From Nitrosomonas communis (lineage in GTDB: Bacteria > Pseudomonadota > Gammaproteobacteria > Burkholderiales > Nitrosomonadaceae), in assembly GCF_001007935.1 (NCBI RefSeq), contig NZ_CP011451.1, positions 558,001-622,000 on the forward strand: a stretch of DNA of 64,000 nt, read 5' to 3'. The notes beneath the pieces were generated by a model. It had not been told where the DNA came from, did no database searches, and saw nothing but the letters and a program-made list of their open reading frames with translations. Positions within the stretch are counted from its first letter, which is position 1. Every line of letters starts with the position of its first letter. Position numbers and translations under genes: made by a program. This document shows positions 17,182 to 26,149 of the stretch, piece by piece.

Positions 17182-17435
17182 GACATCCTCCATTATCTCT
17201 ATTGGAATGTCGCGCTGGTTCAGGTACGTCGTTGTACTCACTCTTTCAAACGGGATGTCCGTTGCCACGGACTCACCAATGTCGCCGACGTGACCCATGA
17301 CCACGCTAAAAAACGGGCGGATTAGCACCAGTGATGGGTCGGTCTTCTCCAGCGCGACATTCCAACTTTACTCCTCAAGCTCTGACGCCGCTTGTTTCTT
17401 CTGCGCGCCTTGCCGCCTCTAGCGGATTACTACGC
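17182..17435 (-). ncRNA. candidate bridge-RNA region of the IS110 element
   Basis: The 254 bp between the element edge and the transposase ATG match the position of the bridge RNA in IS110-group elements. The stretch is GC-rich relative to the neighbourhood and has complementary segments, but I have not folded it. Placement by family knowledge; RNA ends not determined. Confidence 0.4.
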
Positions 17436-17759
17436 TAAAAAAGCTTCATCCAGCCCTGCCATCGTCTCCACAACTGACTTTCGCCCACCCCCTGCTTGCC
17501 GAATACGTTCCTCCTTTTCAAGCAACGGCATCTTTAACTCTTTCAGGCCACGGCTAACGGTGCCTTCATCGCAGTGTAATACCTGACAAAGGTAGGTGAT
17601 TCCTCCGTGACCCAGCTTTGCCGCCTCAACGGCAGCATAGCGGCGGCGGTCTTTTTCCGATAAGCTGTGATAAAAATTGCGCATTTGCGCTTCGACTTCC
17701 GGGGCATAGGTGGTTATCTTCATTGTCAGAACATAACCGAAATACTCTATCAGAGGCAA
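17430..17759 (-). pseudogene. ISAzo13-type transposase, N-terminal piece
   Basis: Reads RNFYHSLSEKDRRRYAAVEA, LGHGGITYLCQVLHCDEGTV and ends GLDEAFLA at a stop supplied by the IS110 end. This is the N-terminal DNA-binding region of ISAzo13 transposases. Removing 15809-17435 joins DEAFL in frame to EMLKNHTAGSPMDE of the next piece. Confidence 0.85.
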
Positions 17760-17939
17760 CTTAATTTACAACTCAAAGCTCTGGAGTTATTGAATCCTCG
17801 TTCCTAATCATTAAATTTACGCTTATCTCTCAATTTGATTCTGAGCATCAAACACCCTTTGCAAAGTCAGGCTGAGTGTGTTTTATTTCTACAAAATAAA
17901 TGGAAGAGCTAATGTGAGATGCAAGAAAAAACATATATT

Positions 17940-18045
17940 ATTCCATTTCTAAATGAAAACTGACTTGGTCGGTTTTATCTTGCCGTATTATTGTGATACC
18001 GTCTGCGGCTTACCTTCGTGTTCTTTTTGATTTGGAAATGGAATT
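17940..18045. repeat. repeat A copy
   Basis: Begins attccatttctaaatgaaaa, ends tttgatttggaaatggaatt; inner segment reversed relative to the 4457 copy (aactgacttggtcgg first). Confidence 0.75.
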
Positions 18046-18490
18046 TATGTGGAAGCAGAAGTATAAATCCATATAAAATTATTCCAAGTTAAAAGAAGTC
18101 AAAAGCTTAGTTATTATTTTATTCCGCAAAAATCAGAAAAGAGGCGAGCTGAGATCGTTTATTCATGCGGCACTTATAATTTTTGCGGAAAGGATTTTAA
18201 GTTAAAAAGACTCCTTGATTGCCTATCACCAAGAGTTAAATATACGTGTTTGCACGTATATTCTTTATCAACACTTTTCGATATTCTATTAATATATTAA
18301 AGCTCATTGATTCTATCTAATCTCGTATTAAGTTACAGCCCACTACAGTAGCATTCACGTGATAAGTTTATAGCTATAGATATAATTTGGTAGTTAAAAC
18401 TTAATTTCGATCTAGCCGGCTCAATAATCATCTTTTTATGTGCATTCAGATTGAGCTTAAACTCAGTTTTAGCTTAAAAGGAGATTACCT
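18046..18490. promoter_or_regulatory. long leader of the Crp/Fnr gene with two inverted repeats
   Basis: A 12-bp inverted repeat, TTCCGCAAAAAT at 18122-18133 and its complement at 18179-18190, encloses about 45 bp. A second palindrome, AATATACGTG-tttg-CACGTATATT (18238-18262), resembles the one before the cold-shock gene at 2087-2110, and the following bases (cgatattct against cgatatcct) are also related. Such sites could be operators for a shared regulator. GGAGAT lies before the ATG at 18491. Confidence 0.4.
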
Positions 18491-19297
18491 ATGTCTACTG
18501 CTTATTCCCAGATTCCCCATAATCCACACCAGAACTATCTCCTCGCTGCCCTGCCTATAGATGAATTGGAACAACTACATCCTCATCTGGAATTGGTGCC
18601 AATGCAGATGGGCGAAATGCTGTGGGGGCCAGATCTTGAGCCGAATCATGTATATTTCCCTACTACCTCGGTCGTGTCTCTACTCAATTTCACGAAGGAT
18701 GGTAAATCAACCAAAATTGCTATAATCGGCAATGAGGGACTAGTCGGACTGCCCCAATTTATGGGTGGAAATACCATGTCAAATATTGCCGTGGTGCAGA
18801 GCGCTGGTTATGCATACCGATTAAAGGAAAGTTTGCTGAAACAGGAATTCAATAATGTCATGCCGATGCAGCATCATGTGCTGCGTTATTCTCAGGCACT
18901 GCTCACGCAGATCGCACAGACGGCTGTGTGCAATCAGCATCATTCTGTGGAACAGCAACTCTGCCGTTTATTACTATTATACCTTGACCGCGTGCCATCG
19001 AATGAGTTGACAATGACGCAAGAAATGATCGCAAATATGCTTGGTGTCCGCCGTGAAGGCATTACTCAGGCGGCCGGTAAATTGCAACGCAAGAACATAA
19101 TCCATTACTCGCGAGGCCACATCAAGGTACTGAATCGACCGCACCTGGAGACCGAGGTTTGCGAGTGCTATAAAGTTCTCAAAAAGGAATATGATCAGCT
19201 ACTTTCCGACTTGATCACAATGCGATCAACATTATTTAGAAAAAAATCAAGTTTTGAGCTCTCTACATACTGTGAGAATAGAAGAAAAGCGAGTTGA
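18491..19297 (+). CDS. Crp/Fnr-family transcriptional regulator
   Basis: 268 residues: a cyclic-nucleotide-binding-like beta barrel (about 20-140, with LEPNHVYFPTTSVVSLL and AIIGNEGLVGLPQFMGG), a dimer helix and a C-terminal winged helix (about 175-225) with MTQEMIANMLGVRREGITQA and GHIKVLNRPHLE. The N-terminal cysteine cluster of FNR is absent, so oxygen sensing through an iron-sulfur cluster is unlikely. A late Cys-Glu-Cys pair (VCECYKV) is common in this subgroup. The ligand and targets are unknown. Its unusually long upstream region suggests control of its own transcription. Confidence 0.88.
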   Translation: MSTAYSQIPHNPHQNYLLAALPIDELEQLHPHLELVPMQMGEMLWGPDLEPNHVYFPTTSVVSLLNFTKDGKSTKIAIIGNEGLVGLPQFMGGNTMSNIAVVQSAGYAYRLKESLLKQEFNNVMPMQHHVLRYSQALLTQIAQTAVCNQHHSVEQQLCRLLLLYLDRVPSNELTMTQEMIANMLGVRREGITQAAGKLQRKNIIHYSRGHIKVLNRPHLETEVCECYKVLKKEYDQLLSDLITMRSTLFRKKSSFELSTYCENRRKAS

Positions 19298-19460
19298 CAA
19301 ATTATCCGACAATTTAGGAATGGAACAATATGAGTAATTTTTCACATCCGCACTATCAGTATTAGTTTCGATCTGATCGTAAAAAGCACTTGAAATAGAG
19401 AGCGTTACCGAGTTTGATATGGGTTCGAATCCTTAATCAAACATAAGAGAGGTAACACTT

Positions 19461-19661
19461 ATGCACCATAGTAACAACCCAATCATCAAACACAAAACAG
19501 GATTACTGAATCTTGCCGAAGAACTTCAAAATATCTCAAAAGCCTGCAAGATTATGGAGATATCCAGAGATACATTTTATCGCTATCAAGAGTTAGTAGA
19601 AACAAACGGTTTAGAAGCGCTGATGAATCAGGACCGTCGACCAGCCCAGCGACTAGATTAA
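19461..19661 (+). pseudogene. IS481-type transposase, N-terminal fragment
   Basis: 66 codons: IKHKTGLLNLAEELQNISKA, CKIMEISRDTFYRYQELVE and ALMNQDRRPAQR, the N-terminal helix-turn-helix region of IS481 transposases. The catalytic domain is missing; the sequence runs into another IS fragment at once. Confidence 0.75.
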
Positions 19662-19667
19662 TAAAGA

Positions 19668-19865
19668 AGTTAAAGGGGCTGCGATGGCAAAAATGCTCCA
19701 TTGCCGGGATATTTTCTTCAATAGGCGCTTGATGGTTTGAATGATTGAGCGTTTATGCAACAGGAGCTTGTTAAACAGGGGTAACAGTTTGTTTTTCATG
19801 TTACTGTAAGCCAATGAATGCAGCGGCATAGCGACTAGCTTGGAATTGAGCTTTAGGTGGAGCAC
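19668..19865 (-). pseudogene. IS982-like transposase, C-terminal fragment
   Basis: Minus-strand reading MKNKLLPLFNKLLLHKRSII and TIKRLLKKIS resembles the FDKLLLRKRAIIETINDQLKNIS region of IS982 transposases. About 65 codons remain, degraded. Joined to the IS481 scrap within 7 bp. Confidence 0.5.
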
Positions 19866-19901
19866 AGGACAGTCAAGTCATTATAGGAAATCAACTAACG
19901 G

Positions 19902-21782
19902 TTACGCATGCATAGCTTTGTTCGATTGCTCAATCTCGTTAAGAAATTTGGATGGAGATGAAGAGCTAATTGCCAAATAATCTTCCGATCGTGTCAAAGC
20001 AACGTATAACAAACGCTTATCTGATTCCTCGTCAGTGTTTCCAAATGGTATGGGAAGATGATCTGTCCATAGTAAAATAACAGCACGATATTGCAAACCT
20101 TTGGCTGAATGCATCGTTTGAACTTTTATACCTGGCTCAGAAATACGTTTTCGAGATTCTTGGTCCCTATTAACCCATATTACGGGACACAATTCTTCCA
20201 AACTTTTTAATAAATCGGAAAATACTCCTTGATCTTGTTTATTCAGATAGGGATATAAAATACCTATTGAATTCGGATCTGTTTTCGGATTTAATGGTTC
20301 TATAACATGACCAAACCAGCGGCCATCAAGAAGATCTTTAACAACTTTAAGTATGCGAGTATTCTCTTCGTAGCGTGTATTTGATTTTATTAAAAATGGC
20401 TTAATTCCTGTTGGACGCTGGCATTTATTTGGATCAACCAGGATTGATAAAATACCATTTTTTTCTTCTGAACCTTCTGTATCCCCTCTGTGAGCAAATA
20501 ATGCGGCCAACTCAATAATTTCCTTAGAATTTCTGTAATTCTTATCCAGATCAAATTTCTTGTAAATTGTACGTCCACGCGCCTGAATACCAATATCTGA
20601 CCAAAAAATTGCGCGGTTCGCATAAAGTCCTTGATTACCATCCCCCACAATAATAAGGTCACCATCATAGGGATCTTCCATGCTTTCCAGTACACATCTA
20701 AACCAAGTCGCATCAAAATCCTGGGCTTCATCAATCATTACCAATTGATACTTTCTCGCATCGCCATTGCCATCTTCTAGCACTTGCAATAATCGTCTTC
20801 CAAGTGATTCACTTGATTCATTATTACGACGCACCACTCCGTTACGTTTTGACCACCCATCAAAATGCATCACAGTAATATTCGAACAATTTACTAAACA
20901 TGACTTCAAGTAAACTGCTAAAGCAACGTTATAACAAAGCAATAAAACATTATCATTTGGACGTTGAGTACTTATAAGACGTGCTTTAGAGATTAAAAGT
21001 ACTGTTTTTCCCGAACCGGCAACACCAAAAATAATACGATGCCCATCACCGATTTTTCGAGCGTTCTGCTCCTGCTTGAGGTCAAGAACCTTGAGGCCGC
21101 ATGTCGTAGCTGATGATTCTGATTTATTAGATGTTGAAATAATAATTTCCGGATGAATAATTGATCTTAAAACATCAATTTGTTCTTCTGTTAGTACTGG
21201 GATTTTCCAGTAAGGATTAAATTTATCTTGAAGAATTTTGCATACATCATTTTCTGATAAATCATCGTTATCTGCCCACTCCATTAAAACATCCCGAGTG
21301 ATATTCTTTTCGACCGAAAAAATCGAAGTCAGATCTCCTGCAGGATGATTTAAAAGATGATCAGAGGTGATATTTGACAAGATAGCGAAATGCCCAAAAG
21401 GAAAAATAAATTTATTTTGCTGCTCTCCTTCTTTTACCAGTAAGCGTCTACAAGAAGGATTTTCTCTACATTGATCCATGAGTGACAGCATGTAGTCTCT
21501 AGCTTGTCTTACTGGATGGTTATAACGGACTTCACCGTGCTGCCCTTTTATCAAAACTGAATTATGGTCTGTTGCAATAATTTCTTTCGCATACCAACCT
21601 TTAACTTCAATAATCATTAACCCCATATCCGGACAGATGATTACAAAATCCGGATACCGATTTTCAACTATAGGCTCATAATATACAATGTAATTATCGG
21701 GTAGCCGTTTAAGGAGTTTGAACAATCTTTCCTCTCCTTTGGAAGCACGATGAGGAAGTTGATCTGGGATCATTTCAGCCAT
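19902..21782 (-). CDS. NERD-domain SF1 DNA helicase (UvrD/Rep-like)
   Basis: 626 residues. The N-terminal NERD nuclease-related domain (about 12-120) shows KGEERLFKLL, the acidic residue in YPDFVII and EVKGWYA. The helicase core follows with Walker A GVAGSGKT (about 254), DEAQDFDATWF (motif II), the QGLYANRAIFWSDIG region, YRNSKEI (motif IV area), QTMHSAKGLQYRAVIL (motif V) and LLYVALTRSED (motif VI). NERD plus UvrD-type helicases are often found in genomic islands and some act in phage or plasmid defence, but housekeeping roles are not excluded. It stands alone among IS remnants. The ATG is preceded by AAGGAACTTT. Confidence 0.88.
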   Translation of the reverse strand: MAEMIPDQLPHRASKGEERLFKLLKRLPDNYIVYYEPIVENRYPDFVIICPDMGLMIIEVKGWYAKEIIATDHNSVLIKGQHGEVRYNHPVRQARDYMLSLMDQCRENPSCRRLLVKEGEQQNKFIFPFGHFAILSNITSDHLLNHPAGDLTSIFSVEKNITRDVLMEWADNDDLSENDVCKILQDKFNPYWKIPVLTEEQIDVLRSIIHPEIIISTSNKSESSATTCGLKVLDLKQEQNARKIGDGHRIIFGVAGSGKTVLLISKARLISTQRPNDNVLLLCYNVALAVYLKSCLVNCSNITVMHFDGWSKRNGVVRRNNESSESLGRRLLQVLEDGNGDARKYQLVMIDEAQDFDATWFRCVLESMEDPYDGDLIIVGDGNQGLYANRAIFWSDIGIQARGRTIYKKFDLDKNYRNSKEIIELAALFAHRGDTEGSEEKNGILSILVDPNKCQRPTGIKPFLIKSNTRYEENTRILKVVKDLLDGRWFGHVIEPLNPKTDPNSIGILYPYLNKQDQGVFSDLLKSLEELCPVIWVNRDQESRKRISEPGIKVQTMHSAKGLQYRAVILLWTDHLPIPFGNTDEESDKRLLYVALTRSEDYLAISSSSPSKFLNEIEQSNKAMHA

Positions 21783-22543
21783 AACTTAAAGTTCCTTTTT
21801 TACTCAGGATTTATCAAATAACTATTTCCGACTATTCTAATGTCATGGATCAAACTTGAAGTGTAACTTTTTATGGCTGTTTTGTGAGACTTACCGACAC
21901 ATCGGTAAATACTTTATGCGATGTTCAAAATCTTAGTATTTTGCATGCTAGGTAATTGAGTTGATCTACTGCCCAACACGCTTGTTCTCCGGAAACACCA
22001 ATCCATTTTCTATTTTTTGTAAAATACTGTCGTCCCAATTCCGTGCTGTTTTAAAAAATGACGCGAAGGCGCGCCGCAGAGAGTATATAAATAATATAAC
22101 AAGGTAAAGACGATAAAGTCAGTTTTGATTTAGCGTGAAATAACATGAAATTTGGACAAAAAATACTCTCGTGGTCGAATGCCGCGATGCGGAATATTGG
22201 CCTATTGAGTACTTATTCAGCTATCTCTGCCAAGCACCACTCCTGGCACCTCCAGGATTGGATAACAAGCAAGCATTCCTAAATGTATTTATATGGCGTG
22301 AGCAGAAAACTGACAATAACCGTTGTAAGAGAAGCTGTGCGGTTAGGGGCGCCATCAAAGGCTATTACTGGCCATCAAGCATTCCTCCGCACACACCGCT
22401 ACTCTTCCAGTATGAGGCAACAGCATAGACCGCTGGTCGATTTTCCCCGCAAATTATATAAACATAGGCCTCATTCTACCAGCCAAGCATCTACCATTTA
22501 GTCTGTAGCGCCCGTCGGTAGCAACCCGCTGGCACTGACGCGA
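21783..22543. other. gene-free stretch with a degraded repeat A (about 22057-22143)
   Basis: Repeat A is recognised by gacgcgaaggcgcgccgcag and gataaagtcagttttgattt, with eroded outer ends. From 22170 to 22500 there is short open reading on the plus strand but no recognisable domain; I regard it as remnant DNA. Confidence 0.5.
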
Positions 22544-23041
22544 CTACTGACGACGCGCGGTAAACGTTCCTACAATAAACTTGGTGACCACCGCACGAAA
22601 CTCGTTCCCTCCGTCGGTAATCACGAATGCGATCGGAACCGGATCAGCGATCGGCGTCCCCGGAAATACTGCCTCGCTGGTTCCGGTGCCATCCGGATTG
22701 ACGCTGTAAACACAGCTCGTCGATGTTGACGGAATGGACTGCCCGTTCACATTACCGATCGAGCTCACTATGCAGCCGCCCTCGCCGTCGAAGAAGATGC
22801 GCCCCATGCTCGCGAAAGGCAGCGCCGGCACCACTGGCTGATTTGGTCCACTAGCGACGAGCGCGCCGTACGATGAGTTGAACCCGTAATAGCCCTTGAG
22901 GCTATAGTTGCTGAAACCGTCTCCACTCCCGACATTTCCATCGTCTCGCTCCTCGGCCCACGCTAGCGAGATACCGGCCATTACTACCACTACAGATAAC
23001 ACCCCTACCCTAAACCACTGCAAGCTCGTACGTCGTTTCAT
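22544..23041 (-). CDS. secreted hypothetical protein of foreign composition
   Basis: 165 residues with a signal peptide (hydrophobic segment VLSVVVVMAGISLAWA, cleavage likely after WAEE or just before). The mature part reads SNYSLKGYYGFNSSYGALVA, MGRIFFDGEGGCIVSS, two cysteines (CIV and SCVYSV) and FRAVVTKFIVGTFTARRQ, suggesting a small beta-barrel with a disulfide. I know similar uncharacterised exported proteins in proteobacteria but no function. Codons are clearly richer in G and C than those of the neighbours, a sign of transfer. GGAGGAAGAATC lies before the ATG. Confidence 0.7.
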   Translation of the reverse strand: MKRRTSLQWFRVGVLSVVVVMAGISLAWAEERDDGNVGSGDGFSNYSLKGYYGFNSSYGALVASGPNQPVVPALPFASMGRIFFDGEGGCIVSSIGNVNGQSIPSTSTSCVYSVNPDGTGTSEAVFPGTPIADPVPIAFVITDGGNEFRAVVTKFIVGTFTARRQ

Positions 23042-23149
23042 GATTCTTCCTCCAAATATAGGAAAAATAAATACCCTTTTTAATAAGAACCGAATACATT
23101 ATGTTGGATCAATAGCAAAATATTTTAGTTCTGGCCCATTTTTACCCTT

Positions 23150-23344
23150 CACCCAAAAAGCGCCTAAGGAGTATATCAGCGCACTCCTGGAATGTGCTGA
23201 AAAAGCGAGGATAAACATGCTGCTGCAGCATATGACTAATAGTAAGGAAACATTTTTGTTAAACAACCAAGTATTGTGACGAGACGGGGTAAGCAGACAA
23301 TCCGCAAAGCGGGTACTCGCAAATATGATTTTCTAGAGGTGCCT
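23150..23344. repeat. repeat D copy
   Basis: Shares gcatatgactaatagtaagg, aaacatttttgtt, tattgtgacgagacggggta and the end tctagaggtgcc with the 12227 copy. The left end is less certain than the right (23344). Confidence 0.6.
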
Positions 23345-23516
23345 ATTTATGTTTTCCTATACAGACTAACCTGCGGCATCACCAAACGCTGGTCTATCAG
23401 AGCGCTGCGGATTCAGAAAGTGCAGGAAATGTCCTGTATACTTTGAGCTTCAGATAACTTTAGTAATTCTCCATGTATATACTCACCCTAGTTTTTGATT
23501 ACTCTTGGACCATCTT

Positions 23517-24350
23517 ATGAGCGCTGACAGCAGCAATCCGAGGCTAGCGGTATTGATTGATGCAGACAATACATTCAAAGTGATCGATATACTTGATGAA
23601 TTGTTCGAGGAAATATCAAAATTCGGAGATGCGAGTGTCAGACGTATTTATGGTGACTGGACACAAAATCAATTGAGCCGGTGGAAGGAAATGCTGCCTA
23701 AACATGCCATCCAACCTATTCAGCAATATGCCAATACTAAGGGCAAGAATGCAACGGATAGCGCACTGATCATTGACGCTATGGATCTGCTCTACACAGC
23801 TCCGCTGGATGGCTTTTGTATCGTTTCCAGCGATAGCGATTTCACTAGATTAGCGATTCGCTTCCGCGAATCCGGTAAACTGGTCTACGGCTTTGGTGAG
23901 AAAAAAACCCCAGAATCACTACAAGCTGCTTGCAATGAATTCAAATATTTTGAAATTCTCTCGCAAAATAAACAAGTCGAAAGTGAAAGCAATCTTGCGG
24001 CACGAACGACAAACACTTCGGGCAAATCCAAAGCTGGCCTGGAAAAGAAAACCCAAATATCCGAGACATCTTCAAGCGAATCTGTAACTATAACCGTTAC
24101 CAAAAAAAGCCCCAAAGAACTGGCGAGAGACACTAAACTGGTTTCATTGATTCGCTCCGCAATTGAAGCGCTTTCCGATGAAGACGGCTTCGCACACATG
24201 GGAGAGGTGAAAAAACATATCGTGAAAAACTTCTCGGCATTCGATTCACGTAATTACGGTTACTCAAAATTCAGCGATCTCATCAAGACCATTGGTTTGT
24301 TCGAAGTAGATACTCAGAATCAACGAATTAGGGATAAAAGAAAAAGGTGA
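23517..24350 (+). CDS. NYN-domain protein with C-terminal OST-HTH/LOTUS domain
   Basis: 277 residues from ATG 23517 (an in-frame TTG at 23505 is an alternative). The NYN (PIN-like) domain spans about 8-150: LAVLIDADNTFKV with catalytic acids, NATDSALIIDAMDLLY and FCIVSSDSDFTRLAIRFRE. After a Ser/Lys-rich linker a LOTUS-type winged helix (about 200-275) shows LIRSAIEAL and GYSKFSDLIKTIGLFEV. The family is related to LabA/YacP-type proteins; it is thought to act on RNA, the LOTUS domain binding RNA. It is unpaired with other genes, so the target is unknown. Confidence 0.88.
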   Translation: MSADSSNPRLAVLIDADNTFKVIDILDELFEEISKFGDASVRRIYGDWTQNQLSRWKEMLPKHAIQPIQQYANTKGKNATDSALIIDAMDLLYTAPLDGFCIVSSDSDFTRLAIRFRESGKLVYGFGEKKTPESLQAACNEFKYFEILSQNKQVESESNLAARTTNTSGKSKAGLEKKTQISETSSSESVTITVTKKSPKELARDTKLVSLIRSAIEALSDEDGFAHMGEVKKHIVKNFSAFDSRNYGYSKFSDLIKTIGLFEVDTQNQRIRDKRKR

Positions 24351-25337
24351 GTGAAAGGCTGACACTTTAGCACTCATAAGGTGAAGCTGTTCGCGGAGGG
24401 AACTGATTGGTATGAGGGTTACTGCACGTCTCCTGATTCGAAAAGTGGCTCATTGTCCATTAATATGTAACTGTATCGTATAGGTACAAAAAATAAGCTT
24501 TTTCAACTATAAATATTTGAAATGCTTAAAAACTATTGGTGATAAGGATTCATCTTGATCAGAATTTCTTCTGTTGATAATTACTTTATCCTAGAGATCG
24601 TGAATACAATCTGAACAATCTAAAGTAAGATATAGTGTGTACTTTGCAACAACTGGCTTGGATAAACGAATAGAGTCTTTAAATATTTCGGTAAAAGTGA
24701 AGTGTTTTGAGCAAGCCAGCTCAACAAGATTGGATTTGTAGACACTGCACTGTTATAGACGCTAAATGAAACATATGAAACGAAATGATTCCACAAAATA
24801 ATGATGGCGGATCTGCCAGTGTACTGCTTGAACGTACCCACTTTGACCGGGCTAACAGCATAGCCAGGTTAGGGCAACAATTGCACTCATTAACAGCCCA
24901 TAGCCAGTAATACGCCAAATATTCAAGCAAAAAAATAGCTCAAGAACGTTATCATGAAATCATCTGCTCAGTATCTTCATTTTCCTAATGCTTTCATCCT
25001 TCTCCTTGCTTGTTAGTAGTTAAATTACCTTCACTAGGAATCTGGCTTTATTGAACCACAACAGTTCCGGTTAAGAGAGTAAAAGCTAAAGCGTAGCCGT
25101 GTTGGGCTCAAGCGTAAAAACTCCACGCTATCGCCCCGCCAGGGGGTGTCGGGAGAGCACCGGATGGGGGCAGTCATTACCCGTCCTGCAACCGCGCCCC
25201 ATAGCAGCAACTATATTCACCACATATTGACATAGCGTTAACTCAAGCCTATCTTCTCCACAAACAAAAATAAGTTAATAATAAGTAATATCAACCAGAC
25301 GACGAAATACAAATACAATAACCGAATTGGTAAATTG
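24351..25337. other. gene-free stretch with a GC-rich structured island (about 25085-25210)
   Basis: Up to 25080 nothing recognisable. From 25130 to 25190 three hairpins stand in series: CCCC-GCCA-GGGG, GGTGT...GCACC and GGATGGG...CCCGTCC, within sequence much richer in GC than its surroundings. It could be a structured RNA, or a short foreign fragment (the complement also gives an open frame of about 40 codons). Confidence 0.4.
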
Positions 25338-25607
25338 ATGAGCATGAATGCATTTATTATCAACCACATGAAAACTTTAGAAATGATTGGAGTTCTCATG
25401 CGGATTTCTAACTTCACTTTAGTCAGCTGGCTCGGCCCGGAGAGCCCCTTCATGCTTGTCTGGGCCATCAATACGTGTGATTCCCTGCTCCTCACATGGT
25501 GCGCGTTTTTACGCAAAGATGCGGCATACACACTCCTAAACATTTTTTGGATACTTATGGGAGTTATCGTCATAGCCCGAACTGTTGGATTTCTGGGCCT
25601 AACGTAG
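25338..25607 (+). CDS. small multispan membrane protein, hypothetical
   Basis: About 89 residues with two or three hydrophobic segments (FTLVSWLGPESPFMLVWAIN area, LLLTWCAFL, IFWILMGVIVIARTVGFL). The phrase SWLGPESPFMLVWAINT, then DSLLLTWCAFLRKDAAYTLL, resembles conserved hypothetical membrane proteins I recall from other proteobacteria. The start is uncertain: TTG 25335, ATG 25338 and ATG 25344 are in frame, none with a strong ribosome-binding site. An overlapping minus-strand frame looks like a shadow. Confidence 0.55.
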   Translation: MSMNAFIINHMKTLEMIGVLMRISNFTLVSWLGPESPFMLVWAINTCDSLLLTWCAFLRKDAAYTLLNIFWILMGVIVIARTVGFLGLT

Positions 25608-26149
25608 CCGTGCGAACGGCTTGACGAAATAAGTCTAACCATCGATCAAAGTGATTCACAAAAATAGCCCAGGTTTATCTTGATTCAAGCCGGTCGCTTA
25701 TACTACAGAAGAACGGAGAAAAGAAATCCCCTTGAATAACGCTCCAATCCAGCATGATGATACAAGTTTTAACGACTGTGAGAGATGATGAGCAGAAGAT
25801 CGCTGCCGTTACCGAAGAAATGCCTTAGGGTTATCCCTGGCTATATAACCGATGAATTAGAAAAAGCGTGTGAATATCTATAAACGAATAAGCCCGCAAT
25901 CCTTATATCCGAATATTTCCTTTAAGGCTTGTGGGAATATTTTTGACGAGATGTACCGCAATTCAATCAGTTCTCCTAAGATCAAATCGATGGTTGTGGA
26001 TCTGCTTCCGATACTGTTTTTTTGAATATCCGAAACAGCCGTACCAACCGATCGATCTGCAGTGCCAAAAAGTTTAGATCAAACCTGAGTTTGACAAAAA
26101 TGGCTACCGAGAATTAATTATCGTACCCATCACCACGCAGTAAATGTTT
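25608..26149. other. gene-free stretch
   Basis: No recognisable gene, repeat or structured element; short eroded frames only. Confidence 0.4.

Larger units (their letters stand above)
15809..17435 (-). mobile_element. IS110-family element inserted in the ISAzo13 transposase
   Basis: About 1627 bp. Boundaries are deduced from the host gene: excision restores TTTTTAGAGATG in frame with no duplicated target bases, as expected of IS110 elements, which lack terminal repeats and target duplication. About 40 bp of non-coding DNA lie behind the transposase stop and about 254 bp before its start, the long 5' side being where IS110-group elements encode their bridge RNA. A one-base ambiguity remains at the edges. 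Confidence 0.85.
14855..17804 (-). mobile_element. ISAzo13-type insertion sequence, disrupted by an IS110-type element
   Basis: The ends are inverted repeats: ggaatcaggatttaataacc at the left and, in complement, ggaacgaggattcaataact at the right. TAA lies outside both ends (14852-14854 and 17805-17807), a probable 3-bp target duplication. The transposase gene on the minus strand is in three pieces: N-terminal 17430-17759, middle 15509-15832 and C-terminal 14859-15512. The first gap is the inserted IS110 element; the second is a frame change at a run of eight A. Confidence 0.85.

Noticed and set aside
19424..19440. T-arm-like sequence gggttcgaatcc suggesting a tRNA fragment or attachment site
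   Set aside because: The flanking arm does not pair properly and no other tRNA part is present.
22171..22501. Overlapping open frames of 72 and 85 codons
   Set aside because: No domain, odd composition and no ribosome-binding site; they lie in remnant DNA behind a repeat A.
25238..25642. Minus-strand 134-codon frame
   Set aside because: It overlaps the more protein-like small membrane gene on the plus strand and shows no recognised domain.
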